Part shown: positions 47,961-61,489 of the stretch, one piece after another
Layout of the letters: every line of letters starts with the position of its first letter
Position numbering within the stretch: position 1 is the first letter of the stretch
Origin: Nepenthes gracilis
Lineage: Eukaryota; Streptophyta; Magnoliopsida; Caryophyllales; Nepenthaceae
Direction: 5' to 3'
Assembly (NCBI GenBank): GCA_033239525.1
Contig: BSYO01000026.1
Span: forward strand, 9,038,371 to 9,102,370
DNA: 64,000 nucleotides
Notes under the pieces: generated by a model
Told to the model about the DNA's origin: nothing
The model's input: only the letters and a program-made list of their open reading frames with translations
The model's database searches: none
Made by a program: the position numbers and the translations under genes

Positions 47961-48109
47961 GGTCGAGATTTCAAGCATGTCAGTAGGTGTCCTAGCAAAC
48001 TCTCCTGAATTTTATCAAATAAAAAACTATTAGCCGTTCTCATAGTTGACTCGATAGTGAGCTTTCTATCTGTAGATATTTCTCGAACTGATTCAGATCT
48101 AGTGGGATT

Positions 48110-48700
48110 TGGTCAGTTTACTTGCCAAATTGTCATTATTATAGTGTTAGTTCATCTTGGAGGTCGAAATCTTCAATCGGATGGTTTAGAATCACCTGAT
48201 TGACCTGAGATAAGTAGCACGTTTGACAGACGACATGGTCACCTAGGATCTTTTCGACGCCACATGTTGTCTTGAATTTTATCTTGAGATGTGGGATCGA
48301 CGTTACTATTTCGAATGCAACTAGGTAGGGTCTTCCTAAGATAATATTGTAGACCAAAGATAGGTCAACTAAAAGGAACGTAAGCATACCAGACACTATC
48401 TTTGGGTACATTCCGAGTGTAACCTCTAATTGAATGGTTCATTGGACTTACACGGGTTCGTTATTTAGCCCATATAGGGGTCCCTCGGCCAATCTTGTCT
48501 GGTCTTTCTTCAAACTAAGTTTAAAATAGGCATCAAGATACAGTGAATTTTTTAAATTTCTATTATTAATGAAGACTCATTTTAATTGATAGTTAAGGAT
48601 ACTATCTAAAACAAGTATAAATACAACAAGTTGATCGAAATGGAGAGTTATGTAATATGAGTCATATTATCGTTACTAAAACTAATGATATCACTTTTTA
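48110..48700 (-). pseudogene. Protease region remnant of element 3
   Basis: LTFLLVDLSLVYNIILGRPY (about 48385-48325) matches the second protease motif of element 2. The active-site part upstream is not recognisable. Confidence 0.7.
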
Positions 48701-48779
48701 CTTCTATCCTCTACTTCTTGCTATTGGAAGTCTTCTTTGAGTGATTCGGAGTTTTATTTCTGGGTGGTCTCGTGGATAC

Positions 48780-50290
48780 CATGTTAAGCACTCCGACTAC
48801 AACCCGATTAGGTGGCTACTCCTACTGCCTCAACTTATCATCATTTGCTCTCCCGGAGGCCTGCCTCGGGTCTCTCAATAAGTTGTTTAGGTACCTCATT
48901 TGGAGGATGGACTTAATTTCTTTCTACAATGTCCGACAGTCCTCGATACTGTGACCTGGAGATCGATGGTAGAAATATTATTTAAGTTGATCTCCTTTCA
49001 GATTTTTGGGCTACTTGGGCACTTCAGAAACTTCTCATTCCAAATTTGTATGAAGATGTTCGTCTCAGTGTCATTTAATAGAGTTGGTTAAGGGACCTGC
49101 ACTCCCTTTAGAAACTCGATTATATCCTCGATTGCTTCTTGGGATCTCAGGTGGTGGAATTATCTCCGTTCCTCTTCTTTTCGCTCGTTAATCTCGGATG
49201 GTAGTCTGTACGTTTCGGCCTCTTTACTTCGTTGGCCCCTTTGGCGATGATATACACACGAATGATGGTCTTTGTCTAAAAAAAGACCTTGGGTTTTTAC
49301 TGGACCAAATATTTAAAGAAATCACCCGATTGTAAAATCATCATAGAGTTTAGCTTCACCTTATCGATTAGCTTCAATATCCTTTGGGCCTCTGCATTAA
49401 ATTGAGTCAAGAATTGCTTCAAACTTTCATTGGGTCATTGTCGGATGTGAATAAGGTGCCACGATTACTTTTTTTTCCTTTGGCTAGAGGTAAATTGTAA
49501 CGGGAAGTTATTGGTTAGCTCTTTGAATGTTCGGATTAAATTTGATTGTTGCTAGTAGAACCAAATTCAAGCATCCCCTTTGAGGGTAAGAGGGAAGCAA
49601 AGACATAAGGTCGAGTCATCTAGGCTCTGGAATTCCAGCAAAGTACGAAAGTGATCCAATTGATCCATAAGATCAAAAATTCCATCGTAAGGCTTTAGGG
49701 TCAGCATTTTAAACTTATGAGGGAGCTGCTACATCCTGATCTCCATCGTGAATGGCAACCAACCCAGGTTGGTTGATGTCTATCCGTATTTTCTCGAAAC
49801 AACCACTATTCGATCTTTCTGATTCTCCCCTCTACATGGGAGGTGGACGCAGTTCTTTTAGCGTTGAGGAAGGTTCTCAATTCCGAGTGGTTTGGGGAGA
49901 TGTGCTAGACTAGCGGGTTATGGGCTCTCCTCGGTAGGGTGCTGCATGATGCTTCTTCTTGAGCTGAAGGCCTCCCTACATCTCGAGAACAACTTGAATT
50001 TCGTCGCTCTGGGCTTTCATTCTGTGCCTCTAGATGTAGCCACCCCTCCAATTGAGTCTAGACCTTGTCACTTGTGGCCTTGAGTTCGTTAGGCCATGAA
50101 ATTGCCTTTTTGGCCAGTTGATTTTTCCTCCGGTTCCTCCTCTTATATGCTAAAGTTTGGGAGTTAAAGGAAGGAGCCCCCTGTAGATGTCCATCCAATT
50201 TGGTGCAAATGGTCTGGAGGACTTTGGACATTGTGCCTACTTGGGCCACCACCATTTCTACGTTTACATTTGTGGCCTGATAGTATTTTC
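48780..50290 (-). pseudogene. gag remnant of element 3
   Basis: The reading order matches the gag of element 2 (core near 49600-49400, KYH/FH remnant near 48970), but every frame is interrupted. Confidence 0.6.
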
Positions 50291-50429
50291 ATGACTACTC
50301 TCTATCGGGTCGTCGCCACAGGAAATGACATCCTTGGGTGGTATGCTGGCCTAGGCCTAGCGTTGGCCATGTCCATTTTTCTCGATTGAGTGGTTAGACT
50401 ATTGTCATTCCCATTGACATTGCCAATTA

Positions 50430-51158
50430 TGAGTCTTGAAGATCTAATTATTGTACAAAATAGGGAGCCACATAACCACACTTGGCTACTTGAATTAAAG
50501 TGGATTTGATCTTCGTAATTTAAAATCTGAATCCTGCAAATCATAATAAGACAAATAAGAGATAAGAGGTATAGAAAATTTACTTTCTTGTATATCTTCC
50601 GACGCTCAAATCAGAAATTTTTCTATTTGGAGATAAAGAAGCAAGAAAATGAGTGAGAGAATATAATGTGGATGGGGATGAGTGTTTGTTTGGAGGACAA
50701 TTCTCCATTTGGTGTACTCATTTGGTAGATCGGTTTTGGATTTTTGCACTCGACTGGCGGAGTATTTAATTTTGATAATTGTGCACTCGACTAGTAAAGT
50801 GTCTCATTTTTATTCTTTTTTTTCTTTTAGTCATTTGTTGTCCTTTCATCCCTTTATTTGTGGGGGAGAGACTGTATTTATAGTGAAAGACACCATTTGG
50901 TTGACAAACCTCTGAATGAGTGCGTGGGTGGGATACCTCTTCAGTGGTCATGGGCTAATGCATGTATAACAGTCGCTTTTATTTAATGGCTGGATCATCT
51001 GGCTACCAGCTATTAAGATCACTGTAGCCGCCTCTTGAATCAGTTTATTTAATGTTCCATTGTGGTCCTTCAATGCTTGGCGATTCGAGTTGTGTCTCCT
51101 AATTTAACTGTTGCGTTTGTTGACTCATGGGTTTAGAGACATTTTCTAGTGGGCCATC
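50430..51158 (-). repeat. 5' LTR of element 3
   Basis: It starts TGAGTCTTGAAG on the + strand, next to the degenerate PBS. It aligns in blocks with 36328-37371. The right end is approximate (last shared block GGGCCATCGCTATT). Confidence 0.7.
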
Positions 51159-52499
51159 GCTATTTGGACTTCTTACGCATCTGTGGACTTGATTTGGGCA
51201 AACGTAATTCTTGTTGTACCCATAAAGTATTATATGGCAAAAATCATACTTGTTTTAATAAAACGCAAAGTTATCAGTAAATAATAATAAATATCTCAAC
51301 AATAAATTTTAGGTAGTTTGTTGAATACCTATAAGTTCGTTAGTAGAAAATATAACACTTTTGAAAAATATTTAAATTGTTTTAATCATCTTTCACTTGG
51401 TACCGGTAATCGACTCAATTATTGAGATATTTTTGTTATGAAAGATAATTAAAATAGAACATAAGGGATATGTGGTCTCTAACATCTAATAAGTTGAGTT
51501 TCATCGTATTCAATGTCTTTTTTGTAGCTAAGTTGGTTTTGTTAGTATAATATCTTGAATTGTTATTCCTAAAAAAAGATATTCAAATAAATAGAATATT
51601 ATTTTTTATTTTCTCCTCATAAAGAGAGATAAAATTGATAAAATATTATTAATATAAATATTAATAATGTGACATGCATATTTATATAAAATAATTCACC
51701 ATTTAAACTTAAAAAAATATAACTTAAATAAAAATAGTAGAACTATTATTTAAAATATTCTTAAAAGTAATAAAAAAAATTTTATTAAATATTTCATATT
51801 CATTTATAATATCATTAATTGTTTTGAAAATTGTGGAAGGAATATATGGGAACTAAAAAACTTTAAAACCAATAATTTATTTTAATAATTTTTAATTTTT
51901 ATAAATCTAATATACAGTAATAAATATAAGGTAAGTTATTATGTGATAATCATATATTATTAATTAAAAAATATTAATTTTTATTTATGTTAATTTTAAA
52001 ATTAATTATTATTTAAGTTGTAAAAAAATGGATAACTTTACTTTTAAGAGTATGTTAGGATATTTTTATAAACCCGAATTGTAATTTTATATGTACTTTT
52101 CAAACTTATAACTTCTATCATGAGAAAATGACTATTTGAATAAACTATATATTTTGTCAATAGTTCTAAATTTAACCTTTTATCATACTAGAAAACCTTT
52201 AATCTTGCACTATTTAAAAATTTTAGTTTAATTTGAATTAAAAATAATAATTATTTTTTATGTGTAATTTTAGATGTTCAGTACCTTTAAAGTTTTTATA
52301 AGTATAATCTTTTTTTTATATATATTTTTTACAAATAATCTATTTTTTACTATTAATTAATTTAATTTAAAAAAGTTTATATACAATATGACAGCAAAGG
52401 ATTCGGTACAGATATGCCTTCACCCCTTCATGCTGATGACATGTTTCTTTCTATTGAAGGCACAAGGTCTAAATCTATTATCAAAAAATAAGAAAAAGC

Positions 52500-52779
52500 A
52501 TTAAAAAAAAAAAGAACGTTCCCCTTCTTCTCTTCCTCATGTTTGGCGATGCACATGGAGTGTTCGAGGTCTCAACACTGGGGTATGCCTTATGGTGTTG
52601 GTGCGTTTTTTCTATTTTCATGTTTTGTTTTATGGAGCTCGGGGATACCATAACTTCTATATTCTACTTCAAAGTGAAAAATCACTTGGAGATAGAATAT
52701 AGTCTGTTATAATTTCTTATACTTCTTTTATTTTTAATAAACTTTACCTACTTACCAAAAAAAAAAAAAAAAAAAAAAC
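52500..52779 (+). mobile_element. Probable non-LTR retroposon 3' end (poly(A))
   Basis: A non-AT-rich segment ends CCTACTTACC followed by 23 A. The end resembles the CTTGCC-A(n) end of the 16716-16840 repeat. The 5' boundary and target duplication were not found. Confidence 0.4.
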
Positions 52780-53879
52780 CTAGAAGGAGTGATAGTGGTA
52801 TTTAGGGTATGTTATGATTTTGATATTTCAAAATTATCATCAATGCGTATATGTGATGTAGTTGAAATAAAACTATTAGAATAAATTTTCTACACTCCTT
52901 CATTATCAATATTATAAAAATTATATACCGTAATTAATAATTAATTTATAAAATAATAATAATAATATATAAATTATACATAAAATATAATAAAAATATT
53001 ATAATAATATCAATAAATATTATGCTATCACTTACGCCTTATTATAAATTAGAGAAAATAGAGAGACGTGTGGTAGCAGAAGAGGGGGGAGTGGTGTTTA
53101 TTATTATTTTTTAATTTAATTATTTTTTTCAAAAAAGGGGACAACAGTCTCCCCCTCCTTGCCCGAGGGAGGGGCTCTACGGCGCGACTGTCATACGGTA
53201 CTCTTCGTTTATTATTAAAATAAATAAATAAATATATATTTTTTAAATAAAAGGGTTGACCAGTCACAAGCTCTTCTGACCGCATTCGTTACTCGATGGA
53301 ACACGATAGTATGTTATGAAAAATCTTATGAAATTTTTATGCAATGAAAAATTAATAATAATAATAAGAATTAAGAATTAAAAATAAATTAAAAAAAAAA
53401 AAAAAAACAGATAGAAGTTGAACGCAGGTCACAGATGATTCAGGCAAGTGAAGCAAATCAAACAACTGCAGTTAAAGACATAAATAAAAATAAAGAACCT
53501 CTCGCTGATAAAATCACAGCAAGGTGACAGAACACGAACAGGACAAGGCACCGTGATTTCGTTCTCCTAAAATTCAATGCTGCGCAATGAGTTTTCTCAA
53601 TCCTGCAATTTTCTGTTGCTATCTTCTACAAAATTCCGCATCACGAGCTCCAACCCTTTCGTACCAGAGAGGTTCGCTGAATCAGAATTCGTGGGATCTT
53701 GCCGGCACGCATTCGGCTTCCGCATCTGCACGCGATTCGACTGCCGTTCATGATGGAAGACCTGCAGAGATTTAGCACTGCTATTTGGTAATGCTGAGTA
53801 GCATGATAATTAGAGCAAAAAAAATGGACCAATAAAAAAAATATATATATTCCTATTTATATTGTTTAGAGGAATCATT

Positions 53880-53941
53880 TCATCAATATTTTTATTAAGG
53901 ACCCATGAGTAAGTACCAAAAAAAAAAAAAAAAAAAAAAAC
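53880..53941 (+). mobile_element. Second poly(A)-tailed retroposon end
   Basis: TTTTTATTAAGGACCCATGA, then GTAAGTACC, is followed by about 23 A. Same type of 3' end as 52757-52779. Confidence 0.35.
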
Positions 53942-54201
53942 AACGTATTTCTTACATTTACATCTATTTCAGTTCATGTTGGGAAGGTAAAAGCTTCTGT
54001 CGTTTCCATTATTTTTTCTCATATTTTATTATAATATCAAAAAACAAAAACAAACGTTGATTCACTTCAGTTCCTTTGTTTATACAATAATAACAAAACA
54101 TTATGTACTATTAGGTAGAATAGGCAATACAAATTTATTTTTACTATTTCATTTGATACAGTACAACATCCGTCATGAGTACGAGTACTTATAGGTCATT
54201 T

Positions 54202-54207
54202 TTTATT
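54202..54207 (-). promoter_or_regulatory. Possible poly(A) signal of the RING gene
   Basis: AATAAA on the minus strand, about 425 bp after the stop codon. Other AT-rich candidates exist. Confidence 0.25.
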
Positions 54208-54630
54208 ACATCATTTCATGTTTTCCTAAATTTACACCTATCTCTTCTTTCCTATAACAGCAAACAGCAAAACTTTCCTCACATGTGCATCCTTTGGCTC
54301 ACATAGGTGATACTTGTAAACAGTTACAGATGTTATTATACTTATTATCTTTTAGTGTCCAAAATAATATCCTAAATCTGTAGACATACTTAACAATCTA
54401 CTTATCACAGTGCCAGTCCAATTGCGACAACTTTTGGGTCAAATACACACTTTGTTGGTTCGGGTTTTTCTCAATAATGTCGTAGTGTTACAGGTTAGGT
54501 CAAACATTGTCGCTTACAGCTATCGTGCTTCTTATGCAACAGAAGACACTACCCCAAGTTTAAGATAAAGGTAACTTCAATATGATCAGCAAAAGAAACT
54601 AGGAAGGAATAAATGCTACCTCTGAAAGTC

Positions 54631-57600
54631 TCACCCCCTGCTAGATTTTGTCCAGAATAATCCCTTCCTTTTTAAACCCAGACTTTCCGAGGCAGATTTA
54701 GCTCCCTTTGATCCCAATGAGAAATGCCTCCTCAGAAAAGGCTTTCCCGAGGAGCTCTTCAAGCTAGAACTTGAACACATCTTAGGATCTTTACCCTCCT
54801 GTTGATCACTCTTCCAATAATCATACTCAACACAGTCGTCAGTATCCACAACCCGGTTTCTCGACTTCTTGTAACTTTTACCCTTCGAGTCCCTTTCTGC
54901 CCTCAGCACCTTCCCAGACAATTGTGAGGCTTGTTTCTCCCCAAAAGTACAAACCAGGCAAATGGGGTCATATTTATTGATCTCGGGTGTAATATTCTCC
55001 AGGCACTCAGCATGGTAAACATGCCCACATATCAAAACAGCAACCACGGATGATTCGTCGCAGGCAACAGTTTTTGGGCTACACAATTTCTCAGACAAGA
55101 GCTTTGAGCAAACCCCACAAGTCTGCAAATCAACGGAGCGATTGTTTGATCTTGCTGTCTTTTCATGAGGTAAACTGCAGGATTCACTACCAAAAGACCA
55201 CCTCTCTCTCAGTGTAGTGGGAAGGAGTTCAGAGAAGGGGAGAAGGGACCAACGATCCGAAGACTTGCCATGAGAGACATGCCTTTCTTCTGAAATTGAA
55301 TATATGCTTGGCGAGTTCCTTCCAGAGCTCTGGCTTTCGGATCTCCCCTGCGGAGGCTCGTCTCCCGGAGAACGACAGACCCTCCGTGATGGTGGGGCCA
55401 GGATGGGTGGAAGCAAGTGACTTTGAGAGGACACAGGTGAGAGCAACACAGAAGGGGACAATTTGACTGAAACAGGGTATGAAATCTGTGGGGATCCTGT
55501 GGAATCCTTCACCTAAAAACGTGATTAAGATTACAAAAAATTCAAAACTTACAAGATGCATCTCACATAAATCACACCATCGTCTTCCAAACATACCTCC
55601 ATAGACGTGCTCTGAGAGAGAGATTTTCCTGCCAAGGACGCAAGGAAAAAAACAATGTAATTGCAACACATGGAAAATCTTGAGAATGAACAAAGTCCCT
55701 GTTAAATAGCATCCGATTCCACTATCTGTGTCTAGTCCCTTTAAAAATCAGATAAAATCCAAAGGGAGTTCCAGCAAAGACAGCCTTTTGTGTTTCACAG
55801 CAGATGCAATAACCTTGGTATTAGGGAATTGTAAAAATGGGAATTGTTACTTCCCAGGTAAGAAAAAGGTATCTAGAGGCATATACTAGGAAAACTCAGC
55901 AGCAATGAAAGCAAAGACAGCAATATGCCGACACAAGGCAAGCTGGGGGTTAAGGAGGTCAACAACCATGGTTTGAATACTGGTGCAATCAAGCATCTCG
56001 ATACTAATGTTTTTCAATACCACAGCAATATCAAAATATATTGTCATATCGATTATATATTATAATATATTAACCGTTATTCAAAATATTGACTGATATG
56101 GTTCTGATTTTTAGATTTTTTTTCCAATTATTCAATATTAATGTGTCTTATTTGATATATCTAATACCAATACAGTCGCAACCAATATTGATATTTTCAG
56201 CCATTTAAAATGAGTGTGTCCTTACAGTCTTCAGATGGTAGAAATTTACACTTGCTTGATAGCTGTGTGTCTGTATACTGCCATTACGTACCTTATGGGC
56301 ATGACTCAAGTTGCAGGAGGCAGACATTGATTCATTCCCCCTTTCAGTACTGAATAATTAGGTTTCCCAAAAATGCGGCAGAGATCATTGAGCATCTACT
56401 CAGGTCAGGTCCATGTATTATCTTACCTCAATGCCTTTATTTTGAATAGGAATCTAACATGCTTCAATTTTCCATTGGCCATAGTCACTGCTGCCTCAAT
56501 TATACAGCGCCCTCTCAAGTTTCTCACTTACCCTTCCTTTCGTAACATTTGTTTTCTTAACACAAGAGAAGTATCCAGACAAACAAAATTAAAAACACAT
56601 CTTCCTTCATAGTTTCAAATGATCCCTTTTCTTTTTCTTAAAAATCTTTTATATTTATTCTTCTAAAGGTATCTTTATATTTTCTCTTCTAAAGGTATAA
56701 AAAGCTTTTCTTTTTTGTGACAATTGCTTTGATGGAGAAAATAGGAATCCCAATCTTAAAAATTTGAAAATATTTCCATGTTCCCTTTAAGGGAAAAGGC
56801 TTAGTTTGGTTTGGTTATCTGCTTTCATTTTGCCAAGAGAACAAGTTACACTGAGGAAGCAAATCAGGTGTTTTTAGTTTGGTAAAAATGAAAATCCCAG
56901 CATGGGGATGCATCGAGCTAGTCCTCTCACATCAAATAATGCCCATGCTGTCAAGTAACACATTTGCAGAACTTGAGAAGAAATATTTATGAATCTATTC
57001 ACTCTCCATATTTTTACCATCTACCGATTATATTGCTCTTTATTTGGAAGATTTCTCCGTCAAATCATCAAAGATAATACAAAAATGGAGTGAGAATCCG
57101 TACACTATATAACTAAAATGTTAAAATTTTACGGGGGAAGGGAAGTCGATGCACTTAGTGGGGGTTTTTTGAGCGGTTTGGGGAGCCATGGCGCCTCCCC
57201 TTAAAGACCCCACCCATGATGCCCAGGACATTAGGAACAACGTTTAATCAGTGAATTATTCATTCAGTCAATGTCTAACAAGGCACAACAAAATATTAGT
57301 AGGCACAAATTGATTGAGCCATCTATGTCATGTAATACAGTCAAACATTAATTGTGGCATATAGAGGAAAATTATAGCCGTAATGCGACGTAACAGACTT
57401 AAAGACAAATCGCAAAAATGTCAGAATTACAAACATGACACCTTACTGTCTATCCGGTATTCCTGTATTTGTGATGATTAATAGATCTACCATGGCTTTA
57501 ATTCCTGTAAGGACTTAAAGTATTCCTGCTATATTGCAGATTGAAAGTTCATTCAATGTCAGAAATTATTGGAAGGGAATAAAAAAAGTGATAGTTTCAA

Positions 57601-58029
57601 ACTTTATGCAAATTTCATCAAAATAGATCAGAAATTAGCAGCTACATATAAACATATACATATGCACACAAAGGAAAGATGAAATTTTTGATCTGTAGAT
57701 TTACCACAAGCAGAAGGCCCCGAGCATCTAGCAGTTGCTTCATTCATCAGCGACTTGCACCAGAATCGAGTTGTACAATTTTCCAACGAACTACCTACAT
57801 CTGATCCTTGTGCAGATGGCCCTGTTGTCGATTTTAAGTCCGATGCATCGCTCCTGCTGATTCCATCAGGTAGCCAATTCACAGGAGTATCTTCACCAGC
57901 TACCCGACTTCGATTGTCCCATCGAAAACTCCGTGATGGTGAGTTTTGAATGTTCCTATGCAAAATTTCACTTTGAGATCCATGCTGTATTGTTCTGTCT
58001 CTAGCAGCAACACAGCAAGCAGCTCCCAT
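54631..58029 (-). CDS. RING-H2 finger protein (three coding exons, 412 aa)
   Basis: Exons: 58029-57705, 55628-55597 and 55512-54631, joined by GT-AG introns of 2.1 kb and 84 bp with phase preserved. The start MGAACCVAARD at 58029 is the first ATG after the leader acceptor in this frame. The N-terminal 250 residues are Ser/Pro-rich and probably disordered. The RING has all eight ligands: C251-x2-C254-x26-C281-x-H283-x2-H286-x2-C289-x14-C304-x2-C307, a RING-H2 type that would bind two zinc ions and an E2 enzyme. The C-terminus (about 310-412) is basic and Ser-rich. A single RING and no other domain suggest an E3 ubiquitin ligase. Substrate and location are unknown. No transmembrane segment is visible. 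Confidence 0.85.
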
Positions 58030-59109
58030 TCTCACTCATTTAAACTGCACAATTCAATGGAAAAAATTACTCGTGTCTAAGCATGATTCCCCTCAAAATA
58101 TCATGGAAAACATAGGTTCTTCTGAAAGCAAAAGAATCCACAATCACTGAACAAAACCAAATATTAAAGTAACGATCAAAGAGCAGAGGGAAACACTGTG
58201 TAGTTCAGCATGGCATAATAGCTCACATTGAACAACTACTACGTCTATCTTCTTACTCTAGAACATACATATTTGGTCTTTTATTGCAGCTCTATCTTCG
58301 ATACAGGGGAAACAAAAACAATAAAAGAACAGTTAAATGAAATTTCTTACCATATTGATCTCACAATTACAAGTCATTGAATATTTCTAAAAAATTCCAA
58401 AATTAGAAACTACCCACAAAAATATTTTCGTTCGATACATCAACAAAGTCCACCAACAACCATACCACTATAAGTTGTGTTCCTCATGAGATTAAATCAT
58501 TGAAGGCAAATTAATGACCCAGACTACGTACCTTTTTTGTTTGGGAGGTGAAGTGTCTAGATAGAAGGTAACAGAAAGCCACCTCAAATCACATATTGAC
58601 TCTAAACAAATCAGTTCGTTGATTCCAACACATTAAGGACAAACTATTCAAAAACCAAACACTAAAGCGCTTGTCAAAAACGATTTGGATTTCAATGGAA
58701 CAGTTATCGTCTCCCATCACTCACAGCTAAAATAGAAAATCAAAAAAGAAGTTACAAGCGAAAAGCAAGAAAAATCAACGATAGTAACAGTCAATCAAAA
58801 TGGCAACGAACCTTCTAAATAAATAACGGGATGAAAAACAGAGCAGTATAAATAAATAACAGAATGAAAAACAGAGCAGCGAACGATACATGCACAGCTA
58901 CGAGTGTAGACGAAAGACAAAGTCAGTTAAATAGCATGAATCCCTAAAATTTAAATAGAAATTTATTTCTAAGAAGCACACGGGTAAGAAGATCCCAAAT
59001 TAATGGAGCTAAAGCGCCGGAGAAAGAACAGTTTCAAAGACAGATCACGCAAAGGGTCCCCGAATTTGATGATTGAACTTTCCGCTGAACAAGCTGAGCA
59101 ATCAATTAC

Positions 59110-59370
59110 CTAATTTTCTAATCCGAGAAACATCAAGACTCCATATAAACCGTGATAAACTCCACAAAAAAAGAGAGAGAGAAGAGGAAGGAACCACCTC
59201 AAGCTGAGAGCCTTTGGTTCGTAACTTCGCGAGGGCAAAGTAGCAGAGAAAAGGAAGGAGACAGAGTGAGAAATGAACGAGAGAAAGAGATTCTGGTTGT
59301 TCTTTTCGTTTTGGTCTTTCGTCTTGATGGAGTAAGGACGGGCGACGGAGAGGCGTTATTTTTGACGGTT
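59110..59370 (-). other. Probable 5'UTR exon and leader intron of the RING gene
   Basis: On the minus strand a pyrimidine-rich leader (CTCTCTTTTTTTGTGGAG near 59160) ends at a donor ATTAG|GTAATTG (59110). An acceptor TTGTGCAG|TTTAAATGAG lies at 58045-58052, 15 nt before the start codon. This implies a leader intron of about 1.07 kb. The transcription start is not fixed. Confidence 0.45.
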
Positions 59371-59379
59371 CCATAACGG

Positions 59380-61485
59380 CGTCAAAGGATACAATGAAAT
59401 ATTTGATTAATAATTATTTTATAATATTTATATAAAAAGTAAACAAAATTAAAATTTTTAAAATGATGGGTTTGACAGTTCATTAGGTTAGTCAAGAGTC
59501 TAGCCTGCAGGATAAGCGGCTGCCCGATAAAGGTTCCTCCAAACCTAAGGCTCAGAAAGCACCACAGAATGTGCATATGACGTGACATAAATCTACCTTG
59601 CAGCATACAGGCTATTGGAGTCACCACTAGCCAGGCCCATAAATGCAGTTCAATAGTTCCAACTTAGCAGATAAAGCCTGTAATTCAGAGTGCTAGTGGC
59701 AAATGCACACTGTCACCTACTCGCTGTAGTGTTGTTGGCCCCCTAATAAAAATTAGTTAATACTCTCTCTTTACAAATACCTTTCTTTGCAACAAATGGA
59801 GGTTTGGACTCTCAGTCCCAATGGGAGAAGAAAAATTTCAAAATAGAGAGGCCCAGGCGACATCTCTCTCTCTCTCTCTCTCTTTCCTAATCTCGCGCTC
59901 TCTCTTTCCGTCGAGATCTTCGGTGCCTCCATGGTCAAAGGGAACTCAAAATGAGGGAAGAAGGCGACTAGACATTGCATGCTGAATATACCTCAAACCT
60001 TGGGAGTTTGAACATACTGAGAGTCATAAAATAGCACTCCAATCGAACACACAATTGAAGCTTAGTTTTTCATCTCAAAACCGCACTCTAATCGAGCACG
60101 CTTGTATGAGCCTTATCCTCTGCTAACATTCAATCCTCCGAAAAATATATCTATACATTATTCACTCATCTTCTTTCTATTTATTTGAGAAAAATTTCTA
60201 ATTTAAATATTAGAAAATATATAGGGGATTAAGTTTTATCATCTTCTAACATTCTATTTGTGAATTATGGTGTATAGAATTTAGATTTGAAGTAACGAAG
60301 ATCAGATCAATTTTAACTCGATCTATCAAAAAAATTAAACTATTTTAAATTTATTTAATAATTTAAATTTATGAACACATAATAAATATATATAAATTAA
60401 TTATGAGACAGTATAATAATATTTGACCGGTCAATTATGGTGTTTGGGAAGATTGACCGGTCAACAATGGTCATTTCTCGTTTCTTAACAAGGCACAATA
60501 AACTAAAATAAATATGTTGATCGAATCGGTTATTATATATATAATAATTATATAATTAGTTATAACATTCAAAATTATTTTATTTTATTTTATAATTTGT
60601 ATAGACATACACTATGCAAAAATTGGTGGGAATAATTATTAAATGCACGCTTGCACGTGTCAGGGAGTTACGCTTCTTGCCGTACTTTGATGTGTACCGT
60701 AGATCATCTAGGCCATGAATAATAGATAATTGGTAAAGAAGCTAATAATAATAATAATAATAAAGATAATAATAATACTTTTGAAAAGCTTTTATTCTGA
60801 ATGTATATTATTTTAAATATATCTTATATTTGTATTTTAGGGATAATTTATATTTTTAAACTAATAAAAAAATAATTTTGATTAATTTTTTTTATTTTTT
60901 AAAATAATTAAACTATAATTGTTTATTAAACATAAATGTCTAAATTACGAAAAATTGATTTTTTTAATATCTATAAAAAAAATAAAATTTCTCTGAATTT
61001 AATTATACTCTTAAATTTTTTTTATCTGATCTGACATATTTTTGAACTCCAATAGCAATATTTTTCGCCTTTAAGCACCACAGGAAGCACTTGCAGTAAG
61101 AATTCACACTAAGGGTCGGTTTAAAATGAGTTTTTATCTCTACTATCTTCTCTATCACGAATTTTTGTAATCAAAGTAGGATCCCACGGTCTATACTATT
61201 CAATCAATTCAACCTGAAATCAAGAAAATATAAGGATGAGTCAAAACTAAACAAGTGATAATAATAAAAAACGTTTAATAAATAATAAATATATAGGATA
61301 TAATTGTTATAACATTTTTATAATAATCTAACAATATCCGAGAAGTCACAGCACGTCGTAAACACGACTCAAACTAAAAGCAAGATAGGTCTCCCCGGAC
61401 CCTTATATGACAAAGATAACAAGATTGTCAATAACATGCAAAAACCCCTTAGAATCCGTCATTAAGAGATATACAGGGGTTCTCT
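59380..61485. other. Intergenic region right of the RING gene
   Basis: AT-rich, with a (TC)n run at 59863-59884 and a pair of TTGACCGGTCAA palindromes near 60423 and 60453. No gene recognised. The last few hundred bases may be the unbounded start of the LTR that follows. Confidence 0.5.
59863..59884 (+). repeat. (TC)n microsatellite
   Basis: Eleven TC/CT units. Confidence 0.9.
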
Positions 61486-61489
61486 GGTT

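Larger units (their letters stand above)
36328..51158 (-). mobile_element. Old, degraded Tat-type Ty3/gypsy element 3
   Basis: It has the same gene order as element 2, also on the minus strand: diverged LTRs (36328-about 37371 and 50430-about 51158), a degenerate PBS (TTGGCAATGTCAATGGGA left of 50430), gag, PR, RT, RNase H and IN remnants. The plus-strand antisense gene lies at 37574-39530. IN is interrupted by 4.6 kb (41421-46015). Many stops and frameshifts make it older than element 2. Confidence 0.85.
51159..54200. other. AT-rich intergenic region
   Basis: No credible gene. It contains two poly(A)-tailed retroposon ends (52757-52779 and 53918-53941), a short GC-rich insert (about 53138-53190) and AT-rich filler. 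A 62-codon open frame at 53587-53775 (+) has no recognised relatives. Confidence 0.55.
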
